Shown one piece after another: positions 8,281-16,770 of a stretch of DNA of 64,000 bases. The first letter of the stretch is position 1, and the number at the start of each line of letters is the position of its first letter. This DNA is from Pseudoalteromonas piscicida (GTDB taxonomy: Bacteria; Pseudomonadota; Gammaproteobacteria; Enterobacterales; Alteromonadaceae). The DNA lies in NCBI RefSeq assembly GCF_002744175.1, contig NZ_NKHF01000062.1, forward strand, positions 124,001 through 188,000. The letters are read 5' to 3'. The translations under genes were made by a program, and so were the position numbers. The notes beneath the pieces are model-generated. The model was not told the DNA's origin. It saw only the letters and a program-made list of their open reading frames with translations, and made no database searches.

Positions 8281-11200
8281 ATGAAACTCGAAAAAATAGT
8301 CATTTCAAACTTGGCGTCAATTGAAGCGGCTGAGGTTGATTTTACTGCGGCACCTCTGAAGGATACTGGACTCTATGCTATCACGGGTGATACCGGTGCA
8401 GGTAAAAGTACTTTGCTAGATGCTGTATGTCTGGCACTTTACGGAAAAACAGCGAGATTAAAGTCCGACGATAAAGAGAAGGTGGCGTTCAATGGTGACA
8501 ATATCAAACTCAATGACCCTCGCAACTTGCTTCGCAGAGGATGTGTGTCAGCCAGTGCTACCGTGGTGTTCATTGCTCAGGATGGCAAACGTTATCAAGC
8601 CGTATGGTCTGTTGAGCGAGCGAGAAAAAGCCCTAAAGGCAACTTAAAGACCGCCTCCATTGAGTTATATAGCGTACCGGCGATGACTTTGGTCTGTGAA
8701 AAGAAAAAAGAGACTGAGCAGAAAATTGAGCAATTGGTTGGGCTTAACTTTGAGCAGTTCACTCGCGCGGTATTGCTTGCACAGCATGAGTTTTCTGCAT
8801 TTTTAAAAGCGGGTGGGGATGAGCGAGCGCAGTTACTAGAGTGCCTTACTGGGACAGAAAAGTTTAGCAATATAGGCAAAGCGGTTTTTGAAGCGCACAA
8901 GCAAAAGAAACTGGAACTGCAATCTTTGCAAGATAGATTAGGTCAAATCGTGCTCTTGTCACCAGAGCAGCAAGCTGAACTCGAAACACAAAAATCGCAG
9001 CAGATTAATGCGAGAAACCAGTTACAAGATACAAGCACAAAATTGCAATCTCAGCTGCAGTGGTTAGCCGATGTTGAGTCAAGAAAGCAGAAAATCGCAG
9101 CGATAAAGCAAGACTTAGTTGTACTTGAAGAAAGGTTGAAAGATAAGGAAGCTGAACAACAACATGCTGAACAAGTATTAAAAGCGAATGAAGTGCGCGA
9201 TAACCGAGAGCAGCATGAGTTTGCCAAGAGTCGCAAGGCACAGTTTATCCATGAGCTAAGTGCCCTGAAACAACAAGACTTTGAGTCTGATTTAGCTCGC
9301 TTGAATACACAAATACAAGAATTAGAACAGCAAGTTATTAAGCAGCAAAATGATTTTACTGCGTTAGAGCCGAGCTTTAATGCCGTTCGACTGCTGGACG
9401 AAAAACTAAGTCTGCATAAGGCACAAGAACAAGAAACCAAACCATATTTGGAAAAGCACACAGGCTTAGTTCAGCAACGTGAAGCTGAGCTCACCGAGCT
9501 GACAGCGAAGCAAGCCAAGGTGGATAATGAACTTAGACAACTGGATCAAGACTTAGCCAACCTTAACTCTGTAGCAAGTATAGCTAAACAGTGGGATGCG
9601 GTTCAGCCTCAATTTGATGATCTACAGCGGTATATGCAGCAGCTTGAGACACATACCACACAGCTAGATGCCTTACCGGCTAAGCAACAGCAACTCACTA
9701 CAGAGCTTGTGCAACAACAAGGACAGGCACAACAATTAGATACGGTCTATCAAGCGGAAGCGAAAAAACTCGAGCAACTACAAAGCAGACTTGCACCATT
9801 AACAGAGCAAGATCTTAATCAGGAGGTGCAAAACTGGTCGTTGTGCGTTCAAGCTTACCGTAGCATTGAGGAGGGTGACGCCTTATTACACCAGCTGCGA
9901 GCACAGCAAACGCAGCATCATATAGGCTTAGAAAGATTAGAGTTACAGATCAAAGATACCAAACGGCAAGATGAATTGTCTAAACAGCGTCTGGCGCTAA
10001 CCAGAGACAATCTAGAGCAAGTTCAATTGAGGGCAAGTGAGCGGATCAGCGACTTACGCTCGCAGTTGAGAGCTGGCCAAGAATGTATGGTATGCGGTTC
10101 AAAAGAACATCCTTATGGTGTTGAGCACATTGATGCTCACTGGGAGCAGTTATTGTCTGATTTCCGTTCACAATATCAAGCCGCTGAGCAGGCTCGTGAG
10201 CAGGTTTTACAGCGTTATAATCAGCAAGTTGGTGAAAAAGAGCGAGAGAATGCACTTTGGCAATCTGTCTCACAAGAAATAGCCCATTGCACCAAGCAAC
10301 TCAATGACAATCATGAACGGCTAAACAGGATGCCTGAAACGTATCTGGTTGGGAGTGCAGAGCAAGCCGAATTAACACTCGAGCGTGTACAGTCACAGCT
10401 TGCGCAGCTATCTCAGTTAAGAAGCGAGATAGACGGCCAATGGCAAGTTGTGCAAGAGGCGCAGCAACATCTTGACCGAGCCAAACAAAAAGGACAGGCA
10501 CTGCAGCAACAGCATCATGATTTGAATAATCACATTACTTTTTTACAAACCGAGCATAAGCAGCTAGCACAAGCGGTCAGTGCATTAAGGGACAGGCTAA
10601 CTTTATTGGTTCCTGATACTACTTGGTGGCAACGCTTTGATGAGTCTGCAAGCTCTGCGTTTAAAGAACTGAAAGAGCGGGTACAGCATTGGTTAGCCGT
10701 GTCTGAGCGTCATGGTGCATTACAAACGAATAAAGCACAGTTGGAAAACCAACTACGTTTGGTGAGCCAACAAAAAGAAGATGAAATTTCGCGTGTAACC
10801 GAGCTTGAGCAGACACTAAAACAACATCATCACAGCATGGAGACTATAGAGCGTGAAAGGGCGGAATACCTACCTCAACAATATAAGAGGCTGGATGATT
10901 GGATTGCAGATCTGAAACAGCAAGCGCATTCTTGCAAAGAGCGGCTCGTTAACACTCAACAGCAACTCACTCAGACTGAGGCAAAGCGAGATAAAGCTTT
11001 GCATAGTATAACTCAACTAGAGAAGCAGATAGCAGAATATACCGAACGTCTTGCTCAGCTTGATGAGCGCTTTACTAGTTGGTTAAAGCAAAATGAGCTC
11101 ACCAAGGAGCAAGTGCTGGCTCTATTGGGTGCGAGTGTTGAACAAGCCCATGAGCATCTAGAAAAATACAAACAAGCTCAACAGGAACATCAAAATACCA

Positions 11201-11934
11201 AGAGTCTGCAATTACATCAGCAACAGGAACTTGCACATTTGATGCAAAAGTTCCCAGATGGTATCGATAAAGAATCAGTTAAACAAGAGCTTAATACGAC
11301 CAATCAAACGCTTGAACAAACGCAAAACCAGTTATTACAAATACAAAGTGCATTAGAGGTTGATGCGCAAAATAAGCTACAGTTTTCGCAGCAAGCTACA
11401 AAGTTAGCTCAATTACAGGAAGACTACGAGCACTGGCACTTATTAGATAAGCTGCTCGGTGACGCCACAGGTAAAAAGTTACGTAATTGGGCGCAAACGC
11501 AAACCTTAAAAATCTTATTACAGTATGCTAACCAGCAATTGCATACGCTATCAAGACGCTATGTACTTACAACAATTGAGCAGTCTTTAGAGATAGCGGT
11601 TATAGACAAAGACATGGCAGATGAACAGCGCAGTGTAAATACGCTTTCAGGAGGAGAGTCATTTTTAGTGTCACTCTCACTTGCGCTTGGACTTGCCGCG
11701 CTATCATCGAATAAAGTACAAATACAATCGCTGTTTATAGATGAAGGGTTTGGTACATTAGATCCCGATACTCTGGGTGTTGCCATTGATGCGCTGGATG
11801 CCTTGCAGTCACAAGGGCGTAAAGTCGGGGTGATCTCGCATGTGGCTCAGATGAGTGAGCGAATAGCTACGCGGATCCACGTTAATAAGCAACCCGGAGG
11901 TTATTCATCACTAAGTTTAGTCCCACAACCATAA
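8281..11934 (+). CDS. sbcC: Exonuclease SbcCD, ATPase subunit SbcC (Rad50-like)
   Basis: A 1217-residue SMC/Rad50-type ATPase. Walker A is GDTGAGKST (residues 36-44), the ABC signature LSGGESF is at 1122-1128, and Walker B with the D-loop is LFIDEGFGTLD (1151-1161). Between them are two long Gln-rich coiled coils joined at a zinc hook, C602-M-V-C605, which dimerises two arms. Together with SbcD it forms the hairpin-cleaving complex that also degrades palindromic DNA. The gene carries two exact copies of the 10-mer GGACAGGCAC (9721, 10492), both read as Gly-Gln-Ala. No frameshift or truncation. Confidence 0.96.
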   Translation: MKLEKIVISNLASIEAAEVDFTAAPLKDTGLYAITGDTGAGKSTLLDAVCLALYGKTARLKSDDKEKVAFNGDNIKLNDPRNLLRRGCVSASATVVFIAQDGKRYQAVWSVERARKSPKGNLKTASIELYSVPAMTLVCEKKKETEQKIEQLVGLNFEQFTRAVLLAQHEFSAFLKAGGDERAQLLECLTGTEKFSNIGKAVFEAHKQKKLELQSLQDRLGQIVLLSPEQQAELETQKSQQINARNQLQDTSTKLQSQLQWLADVESRKQKIAAIKQDLVVLEERLKDKEAEQQHAEQVLKANEVRDNREQHEFAKSRKAQFIHELSALKQQDFESDLARLNTQIQELEQQVIKQQNDFTALEPSFNAVRLLDEKLSLHKAQEQETKPYLEKHTGLVQQREAELTELTAKQAKVDNELRQLDQDLANLNSVASIAKQWDAVQPQFDDLQRYMQQLETHTTQLDALPAKQQQLTTELVQQQGQAQQLDTVYQAEAKKLEQLQSRLAPLTEQDLNQEVQNWSLCVQAYRSIEEGDALLHQLRAQQTQHHIGLERLELQIKDTKRQDELSKQRLALTRDNLEQVQLRASERISDLRSQLRAGQECMVCGSKEHPYGVEHIDAHWEQLLSDFRSQYQAAEQAREQVLQRYNQQVGEKERENALWQSVSQEIAHCTKQLNDNHERLNRMPETYLVGSAEQAELTLERVQSQLAQLSQLRSEIDGQWQVVQEAQQHLDRAKQKGQALQQQHHDLNNHITFLQTEHKQLAQAVSALRDRLTLLVPDTTWWQRFDESASSAFKELKERVQHWLAVSERHGALQTNKAQLENQLRLVSQQKEDEISRVTELEQTLKQHHHSMETIERERAEYLPQQYKRLDDWIADLKQQAHSCKERLVNTQQQLTQTEAKRDKALHSITQLEKQIAEYTERLAQLDERFTSWLKQNELTKEQVLALLGASVEQAHEHLEKYKQAQQEHQNTKSLQLHQQQELAHLMQKFPDGIDKESVKQELNTTNQTLEQTQNQLLQIQSALEVDAQNKLQFSQQATKLAQLQEDYEHWHLLDKLLGDATGKKLRNWAQTQTLKILLQYANQQLHTLSRRYVLTTIEQSLEIAVIDKDMADEQRSVNTLSGGESFLVSLSLALGLAALSSNKVQIQSLFIDEGFGTLDPDTLGVAIDALDALQSQGRKVGVISHVAQMSERIATRIHVNKQPGGYSSLSLVPQP
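9721..9730 (+). repeat. Dispersed 10-mer GGACAGGCAC, copy in sbcC
   Basis: Exact copy within the SbcC coiled coil, read in frame as GGA-CAG-GCA (Gly-Gln-Ala). Confidence 0.7.
10492..10501 (+). repeat. Dispersed 10-mer GGACAGGCAC, second copy in sbcC
   Basis: Exact copy, again read as GGA-CAG-GCA. A near copy (GGACAGGCTA) lies about 100 bases downstream in another frame. Confidence 0.7.
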
Positions 11935-11944
11935 GGAAATTTGG

Positions 11945-12610
11945 ATGCCGACATTTACGGGCGAAGAAGCCCAAAACTATGACTTAAGAATCACTAAGCT
12001 AGTGCCTGGCTATGAGTTGCTTCATCAGCTCACAGGAGCACAATTACTTGCACTTTACCCAAAGCAAGCCTCCATTTTAGTAATAGGTGCAGGGACAGGT
12101 AAAGAGATTGTTGAACTGTCAAAGCTCAACCCTTCGTGGCAATTTATCGCCCAAGATGTATCTTCAGATATGTTAGAGATTGCAGATCAGAATTTTACTA
12201 AGTTGGGATTAAAAGAGCGCGTGCAAATCCACTATGGCGCTATTTCGCCTAAGGTTTATCAAGCTGATGCGGTGTTATGTTTACTCGTGATGCATTTTGT
12301 TAAGGATAATGGCGACAAGGCCAGCTTGTTTAAGCAAATGCATGAACAGCTAAAGCCCAATGGCAAGTTGTTTATTGCCGACTTAGAAAGACCTGCAACG
12401 GGTTTTGAGCGGGATGCTCAGCTGATAGCCTGTAAGCAGCTTGGCCTCTCAGAGGTTGGCGAACAGCGCATGCGAGTTAATTTGGAACACGAATTTTATC
12501 CAGTTGATAAGATTCGGTTGGCCGAACTCTTAAATACCGCAGGCTTCGATGTTGCAAAGCCCTTTTTTAAAGTGTTGGGCTTTTCGGGCTATGTTGTTAG
12601 CGTGAAATAG
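11945..12610 (+). CDS. Class I SAM-dependent methyltransferase
   Basis: A 221-residue Rossmann methyltransferase. Motif I is ILVIGAGTGKE, the acidic loop that binds the SAM ribose is AQDVSSDMLEIA, and later blocks AVLCLLVMHFVKD and LKPNGKLFIADLER match the Methyltransf_25/12 pattern. The substrate cannot be deduced. It begins ten bases after the sbcC stop with an AAGGAAATTTGG leader, so it is probably the third gene of the sbcDC operon. It ends at a strong terminator. The coding sequence contains one copy of the 18-bp motif AGATCAnnnTTTTACTAA (12184-12201). Confidence 0.85.
   Translation: MPTFTGEEAQNYDLRITKLVPGYELLHQLTGAQLLALYPKQASILVIGAGTGKEIVELSKLNPSWQFIAQDVSSDMLEIADQNFTKLGLKERVQIHYGAISPKVYQADAVLCLLVMHFVKDNGDKASLFKQMHEQLKPNGKLFIADLERPATGFERDAQLIACKQLGLSEVGEQRMRVNLEHEFYPVDKIRLAELLNTAGFDVAKPFFKVLGFSGYVVSVK
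12184..12201 (+). repeat. 18-bp motif AGATCAnnnTTTTACTAA inside the methyltransferase gene
   Basis: A perfect copy with nnn = GAA. The gene reads it as GAT-CAG-AAT-TTT-ACT (Asp-Gln-Asn-Phe-Thr). Confidence 0.7.
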
Positions 12611-12621
12611 AACAAAATTTT

Positions 12622-12652
12622 ACCAAGTCGTTATGCGCGGCTTGGTTTTCTC
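12622..12652 (+). terminator. Rho-independent terminator of sbcDC-methyltransferase operon
   Basis: A nine-pair stem ACCAAGTCG / CGGCTTGGT (one G-U pair) with a seven-base loop, followed by TTTTCTCT, 12 bases after the methyltransferase stop. Confidence 0.82.
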
Positions 12653-13015
12653 TCATTTGAGTCACACCGGTACTTATGCCGCTCCCTCTGGTTTAACCAC
12701 GTTCAATAGTTTCAATTTTTCTTAACGCTTACCCAATTTGAAGGGTCTAATCAGACGTTAACTGCTTTAAAAATTTTCATTTAGAACAAATAAATAGACA
12801 AAATTTTTGTTTTGCTTACATGGACGTCGGTACCTTGGCGTGAGCAGGGGGCGGAAGCGGTGTTGTCGACAAAACTGCCTCGCTTCAAATAGATCACTTG
12901 ATAATGTAAATAGGTACAGTGCCAATGGGTGCAAGAGGCAAAGGTCTTAGGGCTTGTCGAGTAATAAAGAAATCTATTCTTAATAGAATTGGATGGGCAT
13001 GAGCTTGATTCGAAG
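12653..13015. other. Gene-free spacer with degenerate repeat remnant
   Basis: About 360 bases without a plausible gene. The part at about 12808-12890 (TTTTGCTTAC, then GGTACCTTGGCGTGAGCAGG and CCTCGCTTCAAATAG) resembles the stretch at about 54280-54355 beside another repeat element, so it is probably a worn dispersed repeat. Confidence 0.45.
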
Positions 13016-13134
13016 TTAGTAAAATACTGATCTTATGGCTATAGCTTGGTAAAACTCTGATCTGGATTTGGGCTAATGATCCAATAGATCACTATTTTAC
13101 TAAGTAAAAACATGATCTGTAAGTGTGCCTGTCC
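13016..13134. repeat. Cluster of four 18-bp motifs plus a 10-mer
   Basis: The motif AGATCAnnnTTTTACTAA occurs at 13016-13033 and 13046-13063 (both reverse orientation), 13086-13103 (forward) and 13101-13118 (reverse). The last two overlap to form an almost perfect 33-bp palindrome centred on base 13102, with arms AGATCA..TTTTACT. Seven bases after it is an exact GTGCCTGTCC (13125-13134), the complement of GGACAGGCAC. The cluster lies between convergent genes. Confidence 0.75.
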
Positions 13135-13169
13135 TTCTTATTTTTTGTTCTACTATAAATCTTAGAGAT

Positions 13170-13712
13170 TTACCTTTGTGTGATGATGTTTACTAACTTA
13201 TTGATTTTTATATTACTAAGCTGTCGATAGTCTAGAAATGGTGAAATAATAAGACGTAAGTGATAGTCAACGGCAAACTCGTCGTCTAACCACATTAGGT
13301 TGTTAGTAAAAATCTGATCTCTGAGTAATGATTTTGCGTAAGTACGCCCCGAAATTATATGCCAATCATATGTTTTTATTGAAAAATCAGGAGCTGAGAA
13401 TAACAGCGCCTCTTGACTTGAGTGTTGCAGTAACTGGTTATCCCGATATGCCTGCCAAGTTGGGTAGTTAGTAATATCGTGATCTGTGAGCTTTGCAGTA
13501 AACAAAAATTTAGCGAATACATTAAAGATCTTACGCCAGCCATTACCACAGTGCTGGTTGATATGATCGATTTCTCCGGGGGCTAGCGGAGTGACTTGCG
13601 TTAGGTTCTGGTAAGGCTCTAGCTTTGGTGGGTGTTCGATGTAAAAAGCGACCCTGCCTGTTTTGGCTCCTAGGCCTTGAGTTAGTATTTTTTTGCTCTG
13701 TACTGTGATCAT
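13170..13712 (-). CDS. Conserved hypothetical protein
   Basis: A 180-residue soluble protein without signal peptide or membrane segment. A distinctive block is GWRKIFNVFAKFLF followed by a Trp/Tyr-rich C-terminal half. I have seen this kind of protein annotated in Alteromonadales as a DUF6942-type hypothetical, but the assignment is uncertain and no function can be named. The gene carries one 18-bp motif (13303-13320), read on its sense strand as Asp-Gln-Ile-Phe-Thr-Asn. It is transcribed away from blc. Confidence 0.6.
   Translation of the reverse strand: MITVQSKKILTQGLGAKTGRVAFYIEHPPKLEPYQNLTQVTPLAPGEIDHINQHCGNGWRKIFNVFAKFLFTAKLTDHDITNYPTWQAYRDNQLLQHSSQEALLFSAPDFSIKTYDWHIISGRTYAKSLLRDQIFTNNLMWLDDEFAVDYHLRLIISPFLDYRQLSNIKINKLVNIITQR
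13303..13320 (-). repeat. 18-bp motif inside hypothetical gene
   Basis: A perfect AGATCAnnnTTTTACTAA (nnn = GAT) on the sense strand of the gene, in the GAT-CAG-ATT-TTT-ACT frame. Confidence 0.7.
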
Positions 13713-13866
13713 GGTACTTGGCTTTGAACTATAGATGCATAAATTGAGTAACTATACCACGATATCGTTCAGAAGATGAAAGTAACAAGCAAGTAAAAAA
13801 CCATTGAAAATTAAACTAAAATAAAAGCATTTACGTATTAGACCCAATACAAATTGGAGAAATAAT

Positions 13867-14400
13867 ATGAAACTACGTCACTTTCTCGTTGGTGTATTTG
13901 CAAGTATAGCTGTTATGGCTTGTACCGGGCTGCCTAACGGAATTAAGCCGGTGAGTAATTTTAATGTAGAACGATACACTGGCACATGGTATGAAATTGC
14001 TCGGTTAGATCACGCTTTTGAGAGAGGCATGCAAAATGTCACCGCGACCTATAGTGAAAATAGTGATGGTTCAATTAAAGTTGTGAATAGAGGTTATGTG
14101 ACAGATGATAGTCAATGGAAAGAAGCGATTGGTAAAGCTAAGTTTGTTGCAAATGATGAAATAGCGCATCTGAAAGTTTCATTTTTTGGTCCTTTTTATG
14201 GCAGTTATGTGGTGTTTGAGCTAGACGAAGATTATCAGTATGCCTTTGTGACTAGTTACAACCGAGACTATCTTTGGTTACTTTCACGAACGCCTCAAGT
14301 ATCAAAAGGCATTATTAAGCGTTTTGTGACTACTGCAGAAGAATATGGATTCAACACCGATGAACTTATATTCATGAAACACGATCCGATTTCTGAGTAA
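13867..14400 (+). CDS. blc: Outer-membrane lipoprotein lipocalin Blc
   Basis: A 177-residue bacterial lipocalin. It has a lipoprotein signal with VMAC lipobox (Cys19), then the lipocalin signature NVERYTGTWYEIARLDHAFE (G-x-W-Y-E-I) and a later FGPFYGSYVVFELD / YNRDYLWLLSRTP strand pair, all as in E. coli Blc. It is expected to sit on the inner face of the outer membrane and bind lysophospholipids or fatty acids. AATTGGAG precedes the ATG. Monocistronic by spacing. Confidence 0.93.
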   Translation: MKLRHFLVGVFASIAVMACTGLPNGIKPVSNFNVERYTGTWYEIARLDHAFERGMQNVTATYSENSDGSIKVVNRGYVTDDSQWKEAIGKAKFVANDEIAHLKVSFFGPFYGSYVVFELDEDYQYAFVTSYNRDYLWLLSRTPQVSKGIIKRFVTTAEEYGFNTDELIFMKHDPISE

Positions 14401-14404
14401 ATAA

Positions 14405-14632
14405 TCTGGACTTCGAATAATTAGTGCTTTTTTAGCAGCCAGTTTTAGCGCTAACTGTGTTGAATTGACCTTCAATAGCCAGCTTATGGTGAATCAGTTC
14501 GTCTTACTTACAGTATGTAGCTATCTTAGCAAGAGCTGGGTGCGAAGCAGTGCTATCCCCACCCCCTGTGGTTAGATAAAGAAATAAAAAAAACAATGAA
14601 GTAGCTCATTCTTTATTCAGACCTCAGGTTAA
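14405..14632 (-). repeat. MITE-like element, TTAACCTGAG family (copy C, full length)
   Basis: This element, inverted relative to the copy at 54043-54245, begins with a degenerate right end (CTGGACTTCGAATAATTAG) and ends with CATTCTTTATTCAGACCTCA then GGTTAA. The shared core AGCAGCCAGTTTTAGCGCTAA is nearly identical in both copies. No ORF inside. It fills most of the spacer between blc and the PhoX gene, leaving about 160 bases for the PhoX promoter. Confidence 0.7.
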
Positions 14633-14793
14633 AAAACGTAAACCCCCTTTACAACGATGTTCCTATTATAGTGTTTTGAATTTGTCTTATTCCTGTAGGA
14701 AAGGGTTAATAAATCAGTCAGTCAACTGTAACAGGAACACTTCACACTGTTGCACGCTTTACAAAAAACAATACTTAGGAACTGGAGTAACTC

Positions 14794-16704
14794 ATGAAGC
14801 GTGTAGCATATTCTTTAATTGCAGCGGCAGTTGCAATGGCACTTACAGCCTGTGATGGCGATGATGGTGAACAAGGCCCAGCTGGTCCACAGGGTGAGCA
14901 AGGTACAGCAGGCCAAGATGGCACCAATGGAACGGATGGTGCAGACGGCTCTAACGGTACGGACGGACAAGATGGCAGCGATGGTCAAGACGGTGCAGAC
15001 GGTCAAACAGGTCGCGATGGAAGTTACAGTGTACCCGGACTTGTTCGCATCGCGACAGTACCGGCCGGTGCAGAAGTAACAGGCTTGTTTTTGTCTGAAG
15101 GTGGTGATTTATTCTTTAATGTTCAGCACCCAAATGATGCCAACACAGAAACTGATAAATTTAATAAAAAACCTTTCAATACAGGTACTGTGGGTGTGTT
15201 AACAGGCGTTAACTTTAATAATCTTCCTGCTAATATCCCGAGTGCACCTATCCCTGCATCGACCATGGAGCAGCAAACGGTTATTTCTGCAATTGGTCAA
15301 TATCAAATCTTAGGTCAAACTGGTGATACTTTTGCAAGCTTGGGTGAAAATGGACTAGCTGGCGGTCTTGGTGTGCACTACAGCATTTCAACGGGTGAAG
15401 AAATCATTAAAAATGATAACCCAGATTTCAACGGCTTCATTCCTGTGGATGCAGATACCGGTTACTTATTCACTAACTGGGAAGCATACCCTGGCGGCGT
15501 AAGTCGTTTGAAAATGAGCAAAGCGACAACGGGTAAATGGTCAATCGAAGAGGCAATGATGGTTGACTTTGATGGTGTTAAAGGCACCGCGGCAAACTGT
15601 TTTGGCTCAGTATCTCCTTGGGGCACGCCACTGACTTCAGAAGAATGGATTGTTTGGTCAGAAGTTGACTCAACACAAGATCCTGACTGGAATAACCCTG
15701 CTGAAACTGGTAATGACACAATGGAAGCGTTAACAGCACCAGATTTCCCTAATCCTTATCGTTACGGCTATATCGCTGAAATTCAAAATCCAACAACAGA
15801 TACTCCAGATGTAGTTAAGCATTTCACTATTGGTCGTTATGAGCATGAAAACTCAGTCGTGATGCCAGACCGTCGCACGGTTTATTCATCACAAGATGAT
15901 ACTGGCGGTGTATTGTTTAAGTTTGTTGCTGATCAGCCTGAAGATCTGAGCGCTGGTACTTTATATGCAGCCAAACTAACTCAGGATGCTGGCCTGACTG
16001 ATCCTGCCGTTACTGGGTTCGATGTATCTTGGGTTGAGTTAGGTAGCGGTAGTAATGCGCAGATAGAAACTTGGATTGCTGAGTATGACGGTATTAACGA
16101 GTCTGACTATGTGGCAGATCAGACAAGCTACCTATCTGTTGCCGACGTTAAAGCATGGGCTGAAGGAGCTGCAACGTATCCTACCATTGAGAATGGTGGT
16201 GGCAAGGTAACAGCTGGAAAGCCTATGGATAACCGCGCGATTTTCCTTGAGTCTCGTCAGGCTGCACGTCAAAAAGGCGCAACTGCGGAGTGGCGTAAAC
16301 TGGAAGGGATCAGCATCAACCATAATCGCGTGCTAGAAGCGGTAACTGGTCAAGATGTCGTACCTGGCGAAGTGGTAGACAAAGCTTATATGTATATCGG
16401 TATCGCTGATTTAGATAACACGATGATTGATGATAAGGGTGACATTCAACTTTCTGCCCGTGTGAAAGATTGTGGTGGTGTATACCGAGCACATATCGAT
16501 AACAGCTATAACCTCACTCGTATTGAGCCGGTTGTAATGGGTGGCACTTACCGCTCTTCACTAACTGGTGCAGAACGTTGTGACGTTAACCAGTTGTCAC
16601 AGCCAGACAATGTTATTGTGATGGAAGATGGTCGTATCATCATCGGTGAAGATGGTTTCCAAGAAAACAACACGCTTTGGCTTTATGACCCTAAAGCAAA
16701 ATAA
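14794..16704 (+). CDS. PhoX/DUF839-family lipoprotein with collagen-like stalk
   Basis: A 636-residue exported protein. LTAC lipobox gives Cys20 as lipidation site; no twin-arginine motif is present although classical PhoX uses Tat. Residues 22-76 are uninterrupted Gly-X-Y triplets rich in Asp, Gln and Thr, a collagen-like spacer. The rest is a PhoX-type beta-propeller region with GRYEHENSVVMPDRRTVYSS, near the position of the family's metal-binding RxxHE block, and EDGRIIIGEDGFQENNTLWL at the end. Known members are Fe/Ca-dependent phosphatases; activity here is unproven. A GGAACTGGAG leader precedes the ATG. No clear Pho box: two CTGT half-sites upstream (14727, 14746) are spaced wrongly. 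Confidence 0.82.
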   Translation: MKRVAYSLIAAAVAMALTACDGDDGEQGPAGPQGEQGTAGQDGTNGTDGADGSNGTDGQDGSDGQDGADGQTGRDGSYSVPGLVRIATVPAGAEVTGLFLSEGGDLFFNVQHPNDANTETDKFNKKPFNTGTVGVLTGVNFNNLPANIPSAPIPASTMEQQTVISAIGQYQILGQTGDTFASLGENGLAGGLGVHYSISTGEEIIKNDNPDFNGFIPVDADTGYLFTNWEAYPGGVSRLKMSKATTGKWSIEEAMMVDFDGVKGTAANCFGSVSPWGTPLTSEEWIVWSEVDSTQDPDWNNPAETGNDTMEALTAPDFPNPYRYGYIAEIQNPTTDTPDVVKHFTIGRYEHENSVVMPDRRTVYSSQDDTGGVLFKFVADQPEDLSAGTLYAAKLTQDAGLTDPAVTGFDVSWVELGSGSNAQIETWIAEYDGINESDYVADQTSYLSVADVKAWAEGAATYPTIENGGGKVTAGKPMDNRAIFLESRQAARQKGATAEWRKLEGISINHNRVLEAVTGQDVVPGEVVDKAYMYIGIADLDNTMIDDKGDIQLSARVKDCGGVYRAHIDNSYNLTRIEPVVMGGTYRSSLTGAERCDVNQLSQPDNVIVMEDGRIIIGEDGFQENNTLWLYDPKAK

Positions 16705-16714
16705 CTGAGTGTAT

Positions 16715-16747
16715 TGCAGTGCATCTAATGATGCGCTGCATTTTTTT
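16715..16747 (+). terminator. Rho-independent terminator after PhoX-family gene
   Basis: An 11-pair stem TGCAGTGCATC / GATGCGCTGCA (one wobble) with a TAAT loop and seven T residues. It sits between the PhoX-family gene and the diheme lipoprotein gene, so the second gene depends on read-through or its own promoter in the 24 bases left, which argues for partial termination. Confidence 0.9.
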
Positions 16748-16770
16748 ATCAAAATTTTGGAGTCATAAAA

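Noticed and set aside
14720-14760. Pho box upstream of the PhoX-like gene
   Set aside because: CTGT half-sites at 14727 and 14746 are 19 bases apart instead of 11, and the rest does not match.
14815-15079. Antisense and shifted frames over the Gly-X-Y region
   Set aside because: Low-complexity repeat DNA opens several frames; only the lipoprotein frame has signal and domain structure.
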